The position numbers and the translations under genes were made by a program. Below, one piece after another: positions 1 through 9,568 of a stretch of 35,555 bases of DNA. A model generated the notes under the pieces. It was not told the origin of the DNA. It did no database searches and saw nothing but the letters and a program-made list of their open reading frames with translations. Each line of letters begins with the position of its first letter. Position 1 is the stretch's first letter. Origin of the DNA: Streptomyces sp. MBT65 (lineage in GTDB: Bacteria > Actinomycetota > Actinomycetes > Streptomycetales > Streptomycetaceae); contig NZ_JAENRY010000075.1 in assembly GCF_016612545.1 (NCBI RefSeq), positions 1 to 35,555 on the forward strand. The letters run 5' to 3'.

Positions 1-24
1 CAACCCCACCATCCACACCATGGC
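1..24 (+). repeat. 24-bp exact direct repeat, first copy
   Basis: The first 24 bases of the window recur exactly at 3342-3365. Both copies encode the end of an NRPS carrier domain (NPTIHTMA). Identity at all codon positions suggests recent duplication or gene conversion between consecutive modules. Confidence 0.85.
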
Positions 25-127
25 GACCGCTCTGGAGAACCTGCTGCTGGACGCCGTCGGCGACCCGGAAACGGATCCGGCCGAGGCTGCGAGCGCGAGC
101 GCGACCACCGAGAGGACCCACTCATGA
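2..127 (+). CDS. NRPS C-terminal tail (partial, 5' end outside window)
   Basis: An open frame enters from the left edge and ends in TGA at 125-127, giving about 41 residues. It opens with NPTIHTMA, which is the end of a carrier (T/PCP) domain: the same words close the carrier domain of the next protein (FDNPTIHTMAEAVG). A short Ala/Ser/Thr-rich tail follows. The gene is therefore the 3' end of an upstream NRPS that finishes with a carrier domain, as expected when the chain is passed in trans to the C domain of the next protein. Its stop overlaps the next start (ATGA, 124-127), so the two are probably translationally coupled. The first 24 bases of the window are identical to 3342-3365, in the following NRPS. 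Confidence 0.8.
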   Translation, partial: NPTIHTMATALENLLLDAVGDPETDPAEAASASATTERTHS

Positions 128-3100
128 CCACGGCCCGGATTCCCCAGGCGGGTCCCCCGGCCGACCCTCAGGAAGCGCGGCGTGCGCAGGTCAGGTCGCT
201 GCTCCAACGGGCCGGCGCTGCGCAGCGCGCCGAAGCGCCGGGGACGGCGATCCCGGTGGCCGATCCGGACGTGCGCGTGGCGTCGTACTCGCAGGAGCGG
301 ATGTGGTTCCTGGAGCAGATGATGCCGGGCTACAACACGTCCACCGTGATCAGGGTCCGGGGCGCTCTCGACGTCGATGTGCTGGCCCGGAGCTTCACGG
401 TGGTCGCCGGGCGGCACGAGGTGCTGCGGACGGTCTTCGACGAGCGGGACGGCGCCCCCGTCCCCCGGGTGCAGCCAGCCGCGCCGGTCCCGGTCCTGGT
501 GCATGACGCGGCCGGGGACAGCGCCGGTGAACGGCACACGGCGGGCGTCGAGTTCGCGCGTGAGCTGATGCGCGAACCGCTCTCGCTGGCCGTCGGTCCG
601 GTCTTCCGGGTCGCCGTGGTGCGGTTGGCCGAGGACGACGCGCTGCTCGTGCTGGTAGTCCATCACATCGCGATCGACGGCACATCGATGCGGGTGCTGT
701 GGTCGGAGTTGTCCCGGGCCTACGGGGCTCTGGCGGCCGGCCGCGAGCCGGACCTACCGCCGCTGTCCCTCCAGTACGGGGACTACGCGGCGTGGAGCCG
801 GGTCCACCAGACGCAGGATCGGCTGCGGCACCAACTGGACCACTGGCGGGAGCGGTTGGCGGGAGCGAGCGCCGACGAACTGCCCACGGACCGGCCTCGG
901 CCCGCCGTACGGTCCGGGAACGGCGCGCAGTTCTCCTTCACCGTCGACGGCGAGTTGGGGGCGGCCGTCAACCGCTTCTCGCGGGAGCACAACGCGACCG
1001 CGTTCATGACGTTGAACGCCGCGTTCAGCGTGGTCCTCGCCCGGCACAGCACAACCCGGGACGTCACCCTGGGCACACCGATCGCCGGCCGGGTGCGACC
1101 CGAACTCGACGAGCTGATCGGCTACTTCGTCAACACCCTGCTGATCCGCACCGAGTTGGCCGACGACCCGTCGTTCGAGGCGCTGCTGGCCCGGACCCGG
1201 TCGAACACCATCGCCTCCTACGAGCATCAGGAACTCCCCTTCGAGGCACTGCTGGAGGAGCTCCAGCCGGAGCGGGACCCCAGCCGCAACCCGCTGTTCC
1301 AGGTGCTCTTCTCCCTGGGCGACGAAGAGACGGACGACCTGGTGCTGCCCGGTCTGACGACGGAACGGGTGGAACTGATCGACGGCAAGTCACGGTTCGA
1401 CCTGACCGTGGCCCTCACCCGGACAGGTGACACGTTCACCGGCGTCGCGTACTACGAGTCCGACCTCTTCGAACCCGCGACGATCAGCCGGCTGATGCGG
1501 CACTTCGTCACCTTCCTCCGCAACACGCTGGCTGCTCCCGCCCGGCCCGTCTCCCGTGTCGACATGGTCGACGAAGGCGAGCGCGACCGGCTCCTGGCAG
1601 CTGGCTTGGGTGAATCGGTGGAGTTCCCGGAGGGGTTGCTGGGCGATCTGGTGGACGGCGTCGCCGCGGCGACCCCGGATGCCACGGCGGTCACGGACTC
1701 CGAAACCACCCTGTCCTACGGGGAGTTGACCGGCCGCGCCAACCATCTAGCCGGGCGGTTGCAGGCTGCGGGGGTCCGTGCGGACACCCCGGTGGGTCTG
1801 TGGATGGACCGGTCCGTAGAAATGACGGTGACCCTCCTGGCCATCGTGAAAGCCGGCGGCGCCTTCCTGCCACTCGACCCCGACCTCCCGGTCGGCCGTG
1901 CGGTGCGACTCCTGACCGATGCGGGTGCGCCCGTGGTGTGTGTGGACGGGCAGCGCGCCGAATTGCTCACGGACAGTGCGATCACGGTTCTGGACTGCGG
2001 TCCGGGAACACTCACCGAGTCCTCACCGACCGCGCCGGACAGCGGTGTCACCGGGGACAACCTCGTCTCCGTCTACTACACCTCCGGCTCCACCGGCACC
2101 CCCAAGGGAGTCGCCTCCACCCACGCGGGCTGGGCCAACCGCATGCAATGGATGCAGGCCCAATACCCCCTGAACCCCGGCGAGAACGTCCTGCACAAAA
2201 CAGTCCTCAGCTTCGACGACTCGGCTGTGGAGATCTTCTGGCCCCTCATCGCCGGCGCCACCATCGTCATGCTGCCACCCGGCCTGCACCGCGACCCGCG
2301 CGCCATCGCCAACTGGAGCACCCAACACGACATCGTCGCCCTCCACTTCGTCCCCTCAATGCTCGCCCTCTTCCTCGACGAGATCACCCCCGCACGACAA
2401 CCCCTCACCCACCTCCGCCACGTCATCTCCAGCGGCGAAGCCCTCCGCCCCGACCTGGTGGCCGTATTCCATGACCGTCTCGCCCACACTCCGGCCCGTC
2501 TGCACAACCAGTGGGGGGCGACGGAGGTCTCTATCGACTCCACCAGCCACACGTGTGTCCCCCAGGACGAGCAGGCGAGCGAAGTACCCCTCGGCGAAGC
2601 CATCGCGAACAACCAAGTCCTGCTCCTGGACGCGCACTTCAACCCAGTACCCGACGGAGTACCCGGCGATCTCTATCTGGCGGGGGTGGGTCTGGCCCGC
2701 GGCTACCTCGGAGACGCCCGCAAGACCGCGGCTGCTTTCCCGCCGCACCCCTTCGCCAACAGCCTGCGCCTCTACCGCACCGGCGACCGCGGCATACGAC
2801 GCCCCGACGGCACCCTCACCTTCCTCGGACGCGCCGACAGCCAGGTCAAGATCCGCGGCATCCGCATCGAACCCGCCGAGATCGAACACACCCTCCGTCG
2901 TCACCCCCACGTCCGCGACGCCGTCGTCACCAAATGGGAACCCACCCCCGGCGACCACCGCCTCGCCGCCTACATCACCACCGAGGACACGGCCGAAGAC
3001 ATCCCCGCCGGCCTCGCCACCCACCTCAGCGATCAACTCCCCCTCTACATGATCCCGTCCAGCATCACCGTGCTGGATCGCATCCCCGTCAACGCCAACG

Positions 3101-3423
3101 GCAAGACCGACTACCGAGCCCTGCCCCAACCAAAGGCGGCGGCACAGGACACCACCACCCAAGCCAGCGGAGCGGCCGAAGAACTCGTCGCCGCCATCTG
3201 GACCGAAGTACTCGACCAACCCGACCTCGACGTCCATGCCAACTTCTTCGCCCTGGGCGGCCATTCACTCCTCGCCACCCGCATCATCTCCCGACTCCGC
3301 ACAGCCCTCTCCCCCGACATCCCCCTCGCCCTCATCTTCGACAACCCCACCATCCACACCATGGCCGAAGCAGTCGGACACCTCCTGCCCACGTCCGGTA
3401 CGGCCGACGGGAGGACACCCTGA
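124..3423 (+). CDS. NRPS, one module: C-A-T (1099 aa)
   Basis: This is a single-module peptide synthetase. The condensation domain covers roughly residues 50-480, with catalytic HHIAIDG at 180-186. The adenylation domain covers about 510-1010, with core motif YYTSGSTGTPKG near 651 and an A5 motif WGATE in place of the usual YGPTE. The carrier domain has LGGHS with the phosphopantetheine serine at 1048. Aligned by eye to GrsA, the pocket reads about D-D-V-H-I-S-Q-I-D-K. It shares His278, Ser301, Ile330 and Asp331 with serine-type pockets, so a small polar or beta-substituted amino acid is plausible; diaminobutyrate from the nearby operon is a candidate but unproven. GAGAGGA lies about 8 bases before the ATG. 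The N-terminal C domain shows it accepts a chain from the upstream NRPS. Base composition changes inside the A domain (see findings). Confidence 0.95.
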   Translation: MTTARIPQAGPPADPQEARRAQVRSLLQRAGAAQRAEAPGTAIPVADPDVRVASYSQERMWFLEQMMPGYNTSTVIRVRGALDVDVLARSFTVVAGRHEVLRTVFDERDGAPVPRVQPAAPVPVLVHDAAGDSAGERHTAGVEFARELMREPLSLAVGPVFRVAVVRLAEDDALLVLVVHHIAIDGTSMRVLWSELSRAYGALAAGREPDLPPLSLQYGDYAAWSRVHQTQDRLRHQLDHWRERLAGASADELPTDRPRPAVRSGNGAQFSFTVDGELGAAVNRFSREHNATAFMTLNAAFSVVLARHSTTRDVTLGTPIAGRVRPELDELIGYFVNTLLIRTELADDPSFEALLARTRSNTIASYEHQELPFEALLEELQPERDPSRNPLFQVLFSLGDEETDDLVLPGLTTERVELIDGKSRFDLTVALTRTGDTFTGVAYYESDLFEPATISRLMRHFVTFLRNTLAAPARPVSRVDMVDEGERDRLLAAGLGESVEFPEGLLGDLVDGVAAATPDATAVTDSETTLSYGELTGRANHLAGRLQAAGVRADTPVGLWMDRSVEMTVTLLAIVKAGGAFLPLDPDLPVGRAVRLLTDAGAPVVCVDGQRAELLTDSAITVLDCGPGTLTESSPTAPDSGVTGDNLVSVYYTSGSTGTPKGVASTHAGWANRMQWMQAQYPLNPGENVLHKTVLSFDDSAVEIFWPLIAGATIVMLPPGLHRDPRAIANWSTQHDIVALHFVPSMLALFLDEITPARQPLTHLRHVISSGEALRPDLVAVFHDRLAHTPARLHNQWGATEVSIDSTSHTCVPQDEQASEVPLGEAIANNQVLLLDAHFNPVPDGVPGDLYLAGVGLARGYLGDARKTAAAFPPHPFANSLRLYRTGDRGIRRPDGTLTFLGRADSQVKIRGIRIEPAEIEHTLRRHPHVRDAVVTKWEPTPGDHRLAAYITTEDTAEDIPAGLATHLSDQLPLYMIPSSITVLDRIPVNANGKTDYRALPQPKAAAQDTTTQASGAAEELVAAIWTEVLDQPDLDVHANFFALGGHSLLATRIISRLRTALSPDIPLALIFDNPTIHTMAEAVGHLLPTSGTADGRTP
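3342..3365 (+). repeat. 24-bp exact direct repeat, second copy
   Basis: Identical to bases 1-24, in the carrier domain of the C-A-T protein. Identity breaks at the next base (C here, G at 25). The full extent of the similarity lies outside the window to the left. Confidence 0.85.
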
Positions 3424-6400
3424 TGACCACAAGTCCGATCGTGGAACGCGCGGTGGACACCGTACGGCGGGAGACCGGCTCGGGTCCTGCCCTGGACGCG
3501 CCGCTCTCCGCGGCGCAGCGACGGGTGTGGCTGCTCGAACACCTCCGTCCCGAACTCGTCGAATACAACATGGCGCAGGTCTTCGAACTGACCGGGCTGC
3601 TCGACGCGAACGCGCTCGACGCGGCGCTGAGGCTCGTCGTGGAGCGGCACACCGTCCTGCGGTCCAGAGTGGCGCAGGACGCGACCGGCGGCCCGCGGCT
3701 CCGCGTCGGACCGGCGTCGGCGATCCGGCTCCGGCACACCGATCTGCGGTACCTGACGGTCGGGCCGGCCTATGACGAGGCGTACCGGCTGAGCAACGCG
3801 GACATCCAGAGGCGGTTCGACCTCGCCACCGGCCCGTGGCTGCGCGCGCGGCTCACCGAACTCCCCGATCAGCGCTGGCTGTTCACCGTGGTCGTGCACC
3901 ACATCGCGGTGGACGCGGCGTCGATGCAGATCCTGTGGCGGGAACTGTCCGAGGCGTACACGGCGTTGACCGCCGGCAGCCGTCCGGATCTGCCCGAGCT
4001 GCCGATTCAGTACGGGGACTACGCCGACTGGGCGGCCCGGCGGCTGGAGACGCCGGAGGCGGTCGCCGAGGTGGAGCACTGGAAACGGACCCTGGCCGGG
4101 TCGACGCCGACGGAGCTGCGCGGCGACCGGGCGCGGCCCGCGGTGCGCGGCGGCAAAGGTGCCCGGGTCTCCCACGTGATCGACGCCGAAGTCATCGACG
4201 GGGTGCGGGACTTGGCCCAGAAATACCGCGTGACGCCGTTCATGGTGCTGTTCTCGGCGTTCGCTGCCCTGGTCTCCCGACACACCGGGAGCCGGGACGT
4301 GACGATCGGCGTGCCGATGTCCGGTCGCACGCTTCAGGAGACGGAGGGCCTGATCGGGTTCTTCGTCAACACGGTCCTGCTACGCACCGGCCTGGAGGGC
4401 AATCCGACCTTCGCCGAACTCCTCTCCCGGGTCCGGGGTACCACGCTGGAGGCGTACGAGCACCAGGACGTGCCGTTCGACGTGCTGGTCGACGAGTTGC
4501 GGCCGGAGCGCGACCTGAGCCGCAACCCGCTGTTCCAGCTGCTGTTCAACCTGGTCGAGGAGCAGACCTCACTGCTGCGGCTGCCCCGGGTGTCGGCCCG
4601 GTCGCTGCCGGTCGAGGCGGACACCGCCCGCTTCGACCTGGACGTCACCGTGGTGACACAGGACCGCCGGATGGAGGTGCTGATCTCCTACGCGACCGAG
4701 CTCTTCGAGGCCGACACCATGGACAGGTTCGCGGAGCACTACCAGCGGATCCTGGCGCACGCGGTGCGGAGCCCCGAGACCAGGATCGGCGATCTGGACC
4801 TGCTGACGCCGGCCGAGGAACGGCTGCTGCTCTCCGACTGGAACGACACCGCCGCACCGGAATCTCCCCTGCTCGTGCCCGAGCTGGTGGACCGGCAGGC
4901 CGAGCTCACGCCGGACGCGGTGGCCGTACGGGGCCTGGACGGCACGGAGCTCACCTACGCCCAACTGGTGCGCAGGGCATCGGAGTTGGCGTCCGTGCTG
5001 CGGGACCAAGGCGCGGGCCGGAACGCCCCGGTGGGCGTGATGGTCGAGCGGTCCCCGGAGTTGCTGGTCGCGCTGCTCGCGGTCCTCAAGTCGGGCGCGG
5101 CCTATCTCCCTCTGGAGTCCGACTATCCACCGGAGCGGTTGGCGTACGTGCTGGCGGACAGCGGGGCGCGGCTGCTGCTGGGGCGACCCGAGCTGGTGGC
5201 CGGGCTGGAACTGGACGCGGGTGTTCGGGTCGTGGACATCGGCGCGCCGCCGCCGCTGCCGCCCGGAGAGCCGCCGGCGCCGGTGACGCTGCGGCCGGAC
5301 GACTTGGCGTACGTCATCTACACCTCCGGTTCGACCGGTCGTCCCAAGGGGGTGATGGTGCCTCACCGGGGCCTGGTCAACTTCGCCCTGCACATCGCCC
5401 GTACCCTCGGCCTCTCCGGTGACGACGTGCTGTGCACGGTGACCACCGTGGCGTTCGACGCGTCGGTGCTGGAGCTGTTCGTGCCGCTGGTCAGCGGCGC
5501 CCGGATGGTCGTCGTGGACCGGGAGACCGCCTCGGACGGCGCCGCCCTGGCCGGCGCGCTGGCGGAGTCCGGCGCCACGGTCCTGGCAGCGACCCCGGCC
5601 ACCTGGCATCTGCTGCTGCTCGGCGGCTGGCAGGGCGGCGACCTCCAGGCCGTCACCGGCGGCGAGGCGCTCTCCCCGCAATTGGCCCGGGAACTGGCGC
5701 CGCGCGTGTCGCGGCTGTGGAACCTGTACGGGCCGACCGAGACCACCGTCTACTCGACGCTGCACCGGATCGTCCCGGACGATACAGCGGGACCGGTCTC
5801 CATCGGGCTGCCGATCGCCAACACCCAGGTGCACCTGGTGGACGACCGGATGCGGCTGGTGCCGGTCGGGGCCGTCGGCGAACTGGTCATCGGCGGCGTG
5901 GGCGTCACCCGCGGCTACGCCGGACGGCCCGGACTGACCGCGGAGCGGTTCGTGCCCGACCCGTTCGGTGCCGACGGCCGGCTGTACCGCACGGGCGACC
6001 TGGCCCGTCGGCGCACCGACGGCACGCTGGAGTACATCGGCCGGGAGGACTCCCAGGTCAAGATTCGCGGCCACCGGATCGAACTGGGCGAGATTGAGGC
6101 GGCCCTCCAGCAGTACCCGGCGGTGGCGCGGGCCGCAGTGATCACCTCGGGCGAGGACATGGCTCGGCGGATCATCGGCTACGTGTCCTGGCGGGGCGAG
6201 CCCGACGAGCCCGGCCTGCGCGGCTTCCTGCGCGAGCGGCTGCCGCAGTACATGGTCCCGGCCGTGCTGGTGGGCCTGGACCGGATGCCGCTCACCCCGA
6301 ACGGCAAGGTGGACCGCAAGCGGCTGCCCGAGCCGGCCGCGGAAGGAAGCACCGAGCCGGTCGCGCCCCGGGACTCGCTGGAGCTGCGGGTCACCTCGCT

Positions 6401-7412
6401 CTGCGAGCAGGTCCTCGGCCGGTCACCGGTGGGCGTGCGCGACGACTTCTTCGCTGCGGGCGGCAACTCCCTGAGCGCCTTCGAACTGGTCGAGGCGGTA
6501 CGGCGGGAGCTGGGCGTGAGCGTGCCGCTGAGCACGTTTTTCAGGACGCCGACGATCGAGGCGCTGTGCGGGGCACTGCCCGGGATGTCAGCCGTCTCCG
6601 AACGGCTGCTGGTGCCCCTGGCGTCGGCTTCACCGACCACCGGTTCGCCGCTGTTCCTGGTCCACCCGCACGGCGGCGGTGTCAGTTCCTACATGGGTCT
6701 GGCCAGGGAACTGGACGGCCACGTCGACCTGTACGGCGTCGAGGCGGTCGGGTACAACACCGACGTGGCGCCGCTGCGCACCGTCGAGGAGATCGCCGAG
6801 CGCTATCTGGCCGACATCTCCGAGGTGGTGCCGGAGGGTCCGGTGCTGCTCGGCGGCTGGTCGTTCGGCGGTGTCGTCGCCTTCGAGATGGCGGCGCGAT
6901 TGGAGCGGGCGGGCCGGAAGGTCGCCGCGCTGGTGCTGCTGGACTCGCCGGTGCCGGGGTCCGCGGACCTCGTCGGCGACGAGGACGTGCTCTCCCGGTT
7001 CGGTGCCGACGCCGGACTGTCGGCGCAGCAGATGGACACGCTCGACGACAACGCGCTGATCGCCGCCCTGGTCCGGCGGTCCCACCAGGACGGCCGGCTG
7101 CCCGACCGGATCGAGTCCACCGCCGTGCGCCGCATGGTGGAGGTGGCCCGCGCCAACGGGGTGGCCGCCGGACAATACCGGCCCGGCACCGTCCTCGACG
7201 CCGATGTCCATCTGATCACGGTCTCCGAGGCCCACCCGACCCTCAAGAGCCCCGACGTCGACCCGGACGCCTGGCGGGCGCTGACCCGGGGCGCGGTCGC
7301 CACCGCGCCGGTGCCGGGCAACCACCACGACATGGTGCACCCGCCCCACGTCGGTGAACTGGCCGCGCGGATCGCCGAAATCGTCCGACCCCACCAGGCC
7401 GCGGCCACGTGA
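3423..7412 (+). CDS. Terminal NRPS module: C-A-T-TE (1329 aa)
   Basis: This is the termination module. The C domain covers about residues 30-450; its catalytic motif reads HHIAVDA (159-165), with alanine where glycine is usual. The A domain has IYTSGSTGRPKG near 632 and YGPTETT. By eye the pocket is about D-A-L-A-V-G-L-V-Y-K, which I cannot assign. The carrier domain has AGGNS with serine 1016. The thioesterase covers about 1070-1325, with nucleophile motif GGWSFGG (Ser1147), LLDSP for the acid and GNHHDMV for the histidine, so it is a type I TE that releases or cyclises the peptide. The frame stays open upstream to 2511, but that is the shadow of the previous gene. The ATG at 3423 shares one base with the previous stop (TGATG) and has GGGAGGA about 7 bases upstream. 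Confidence 0.95.
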   Translation: MTTSPIVERAVDTVRRETGSGPALDAPLSAAQRRVWLLEHLRPELVEYNMAQVFELTGLLDANALDAALRLVVERHTVLRSRVAQDATGGPRLRVGPASAIRLRHTDLRYLTVGPAYDEAYRLSNADIQRRFDLATGPWLRARLTELPDQRWLFTVVVHHIAVDAASMQILWRELSEAYTALTAGSRPDLPELPIQYGDYADWAARRLETPEAVAEVEHWKRTLAGSTPTELRGDRARPAVRGGKGARVSHVIDAEVIDGVRDLAQKYRVTPFMVLFSAFAALVSRHTGSRDVTIGVPMSGRTLQETEGLIGFFVNTVLLRTGLEGNPTFAELLSRVRGTTLEAYEHQDVPFDVLVDELRPERDLSRNPLFQLLFNLVEEQTSLLRLPRVSARSLPVEADTARFDLDVTVVTQDRRMEVLISYATELFEADTMDRFAEHYQRILAHAVRSPETRIGDLDLLTPAEERLLLSDWNDTAAPESPLLVPELVDRQAELTPDAVAVRGLDGTELTYAQLVRRASELASVLRDQGAGRNAPVGVMVERSPELLVALLAVLKSGAAYLPLESDYPPERLAYVLADSGARLLLGRPELVAGLELDAGVRVVDIGAPPPLPPGEPPAPVTLRPDDLAYVIYTSGSTGRPKGVMVPHRGLVNFALHIARTLGLSGDDVLCTVTTVAFDASVLELFVPLVSGARMVVVDRETASDGAALAGALAESGATVLAATPATWHLLLLGGWQGGDLQAVTGGEALSPQLARELAPRVSRLWNLYGPTETTVYSTLHRIVPDDTAGPVSIGLPIANTQVHLVDDRMRLVPVGAVGELVIGGVGVTRGYAGRPGLTAERFVPDPFGADGRLYRTGDLARRRTDGTLEYIGREDSQVKIRGHRIELGEIEAALQQYPAVARAAVITSGEDMARRIIGYVSWRGEPDEPGLRGFLRERLPQYMVPAVLVGLDRMPLTPNGKVDRKRLPEPAAEGSTEPVAPRDSLELRVTSLCEQVLGRSPVGVRDDFFAAGGNSLSAFELVEAVRRELGVSVPLSTFFRTPTIEALCGALPGMSAVSERLLVPLASASPTTGSPLFLVHPHGGGVSSYMGLARELDGHVDLYGVEAVGYNTDVAPLRTVEEIAERYLADISEVVPEGPVLLGGWSFGGVVAFEMAARLERAGRKVAALVLLDSPVPGSADLVGDEDVLSRFGADAGLSAQQMDTLDDNALIAALVRRSHQDGRLPDRIESTAVRRMVEVARANGVAAGQYRPGTVLDADVHLITVSEAHPTLKSPDVDPDAWRALTRGAVATAPVPGNHHDMVHPPHVGELAARIAEIVRPHQAAAT

Positions 7413-7430
7413 GGGGCGACGACGCCGGCC

Positions 7431-7459
7431 GGACGCGGGGCCGCCACGGCCCCGCGTCC
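7431..7459 (+). terminator. Hairpin after the NRPS genes
   Basis: GGACGCGGGGCC (7431-7442) and GGCCCCGCGTCC (7448-7459) form a perfect 12-bp GC-rich stem with a 5-base loop. It starts 18 bases after the terminal NRPS stop and ends 68 bases before the kinase gene. There is no T-run, which is common for actinomycete terminators. It may terminate or attenuate transcription between the NRPS genes and the precursor operon. Confidence 0.6.
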
Positions 7460-7527
7460 CCGGGCCCGCCCGACGAGGCAGGACGCGACACCTCCATTCC
7501 CACACCCGTACGTTCAAGGAGGCGTAG

Positions 7528-8535
7528 GTGAAGAACGGCGTGCAGAGCCAGGACTTGCTGTCCGTACAGGACATGCACGGCCCGGCACAGAGGGAGCTGG
7601 TGCCCCCGCACCTGGAGCACGGCGTGCTCATAGGCACCGGAACCGCCCCCAGCCACCACGGCGAACTGCTCCAGGGGGTGTTCGAGGACGACGGCGTACT
7701 CCACCGCGGTCTGGTGACGCTCCCCTGTTCCTTGTTCGCCAGCAACGCGGTGGTGCGGCTGAGCCCATGGCAGCCGGAGCTGACGGTCACCCCGGCGTGG
7801 AAGACGAAAGCCCTCGGCGCCGTCCGCACCACACTGGAGGTGCTCGGTCTGAGCGACTACGGCGGCGAGCTGGAGCTGCGGAGCGACGTCGCCGTCGGAC
7901 GCGGCCTGGGCTCGTCGACCAGCGATGTGACGGCGGCGATCTTCGCGGTGCTGTCCGCGGTCGGCCGCACCCTCTCGCCGGAGCGGATCGCCCGGATCGC
8001 GGTCGCCGCCGAGGCGGCCACCGACCCCTTGGTCTACTCCGACCGGATGGTGCTGTTCGCGCACCGCGAGGGCCTGGTGATCGAGGACTTCCACCGGCCG
8101 GTGCCGCCGCTGACGGTGGTCGGCTTCTCCACGACGGAAACGGAGATCGACACGCTGGCGCTGCCGCGGGCGCGGTACAACGCCTGGGAAATCGAATGCT
8201 TCCGGGCGCTGCGCGGCCTGATGCGCCGGGCCGTGGCCCGGGGCGATCACCGAGAGCTCGGCCGGATCGCCACGGCGAGTGCCCGCATCAACCAACGGTT
8301 CCTGCCGGTACCGCGCTTCGACCGCGTACTGGAGATCGCCGAGGAGACCGAGGCGCTGGGCGTGCAGGTGGCCCACAGCGGCACGGTCGCCGCCCTGCTC
8401 TTCGCACCCCACCAGCCCGGGGTGGAGCAGCGCACGGCGCTGGCCGCCCGCCGGCTCGCCGAACTGCGCATCACCGACCATTGGCGCTACACAGCCGGGA
8501 GCGACTCTCATGTCCCGTACGCACACCAGTCGTAG
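7528..8535 (+). CDS. GHMP-family kinase, PduX-like (probable L-threonine kinase)
   Basis: A 335-aa GHMP-superfamily kinase. The N-terminal GTAPSHHGELLQG resembles the substrate loop of PduX-type L-threonine kinases. The ATP loop is VGRGLGSSTSD at about residues 123-133, and a C-terminal motif HSGTVAALLF near 285 matches GHMP motif 3. Family knowledge: these enzymes make O-phospho-L-threonine from threonine and ATP. By context the product would be the activated substrate of the PLP enzyme encoded next. The GTG start at 7528 has a near-perfect AAGGAGG (7516-7522) five bases upstream. This is the first gene of the operon, and its 3' end overlaps the next gene by 26 bases. The exact substrate is inferred from neighbours. 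Confidence 0.8.
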   Translation: MKNGVQSQDLLSVQDMHGPAQRELVPPHLEHGVLIGTGTAPSHHGELLQGVFEDDGVLHRGLVTLPCSLFASNAVVRLSPWQPELTVTPAWKTKALGAVRTTLEVLGLSDYGGELELRSDVAVGRGLGSSTSDVTAAIFAVLSAVGRTLSPERIARIAVAAEAATDPLVYSDRMVLFAHREGLVIEDFHRPVPPLTVVGFSTTETEIDTLALPRARYNAWEIECFRALRGLMRRAVARGDHRELGRIATASARINQRFLPVPRFDRVLEIAEETEALGVQVAHSGTVAALLFAPHQPGVEQRTALAARRLAELRITDHWRYTAGSDSHVPYAHQS

Positions 8536-9568
8536 GGCCTTCGCGAGCGCGGTCGACGGTCACGCCCTGCCGAAGGTCATCCAGGTCGGTCCCAACGTGT
8601 ACGGGGCCGCCTTCCATCTGATGAAACTGCTGCCCGCGCAGTTCATCCTCACCAGTGCCATCGAGACCGGTGAACTCACCGAGGGCACCACGGTCGTGGA
8701 GACCACGTCCGGAACCTTCGGGCTCGGGCTCGCGATGGTGTGCCGGCTCAAGGGCATCCCCCTGACCCTCGTCGGGGACCCGGCGATCGAGCCGCCGCTG
8801 CGCCGCCGGCTGGAGGCGCTCGGCGCCCGGGTGATCATCGTCTCCGGCCCCGAACTGCGTACCCGTGGCGTGCAGCAGGCCCGGCTGGACCGGGTGGCCC
8901 GCGTCCAGGCACGGCTGGGCTCGTACTACACCCCCGGTCAGTACGACAACCCGCTCAACCCGGTGTCGTACGGTGCCGTCGCCGAACTGCTGCTGGAGAG
9001 CGTGGGCACGTTCGACGCGCTGGTCTGCCCGGTCGGCTCGGGCGGCTCGTCGTCCGGGATCGGCTCGTTCCTGCGGGCACTGAACCCGCAGTTGAAGCTG
9101 ATCGGGGTGGACACCCCGGGAAGTGTGCTGTTCGGCGCACCTGCCGGGCCCCGGCAACTGCGCGGGCTGGGCAACGGCCTGGTGCCGCCCGTCCTGGAGC
9201 ACACCCTGTTCGACGAGGTCCACTGGCTGGATGCCGAGACGGCGTTCACCGCGACCCGGCGGCTGCACTCCGAGCACGCCCTCTACATGGGGCCGACCAG
9301 TGGTGCCGCGCACCATGTGGCGCGCTGGTACGCCGAGCGACATCCGGAGCTGCGGGTGATGGCGCTCTTCCCCGACGAGGGCCACCGCTACACCAACACT
9401 GTCCACAACGCCGTGTGGCTGCGCCGCAACGGCTTCCTCACCTCGCCGCCCGGGGCGCCCCGCACGCTGGACCACCCCTCCCAGGCCGCCGGCAGTTGGT
9501 CCCGGTTCTCCTGGGGCCGGCGTACACGTGACGAGGTCGTCGCCCTCATGGAAGGAGTGACCGCATGA
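8510..9568 (+). CDS. Cysteine-synthase-fold PLP enzyme (probable beta-replacement on O-phosphothreonine)
   Basis: A 352-aa fold-type II PLP enzyme. Lys39 in HLMKLLPAQ aligns with the Schiff-base lysine of cysteine synthases (usual SxKDRPA). ETTSGTFG (about 64-71) corresponds to the TSGNTG substrate loop, and VGSGGSSSG is the phosphate-binding glycine loop. The SxKDR motif is altered, so this is a divergent branch. With a threonine-kinase-like gene before it and a lyase homologue after it, the likely reaction is replacement of the phosphate of O-phosphothreonine by the amino group of aspartate. That gives an adduct the lyase can split to 2,3-diaminobutyrate and fumarate. The ATG at 8510 has GGGAGCG upstream. 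The gene end overlaps the ATP-grasp start by four bases (ATGA). Confidence 0.8.
   Translation: MSRTHTSRRAFASAVDGHALPKVIQVGPNVYGAAFHLMKLLPAQFILTSAIETGELTEGTTVVETTSGTFGLGLAMVCRLKGIPLTLVGDPAIEPPLRRRLEALGARVIIVSGPELRTRGVQQARLDRVARVQARLGSYYTPGQYDNPLNPVSYGAVAELLLESVGTFDALVCPVGSGGSSSGIGSFLRALNPQLKLIGVDTPGSVLFGAPAGPRQLRGLGNGLVPPVLEHTLFDEVHWLDAETAFTATRRLHSEHALYMGPTSGAAHHVARWYAERHPELRVMALFPDEGHRYTNTVHNAVWLRRNGFLTSPPGAPRTLDHPSQAAGSWSRFSWGRRTRDEVVALMEGVTA

Noticed and set aside
2511..3422. Upstream extension of the terminal NRPS frame
   Set aside because: It encodes Arg/Pro-rich nonsense overlapping the previous NRPS; the ATG at 3423 with its ribosome site fits the C-domain start.
4569..6074. 501-codon minus-strand frame opposite the terminal NRPS
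   Set aside because: Composition is Arg/Gln/Gly-rich without motifs; it is a shadow of the NRPS A domain.
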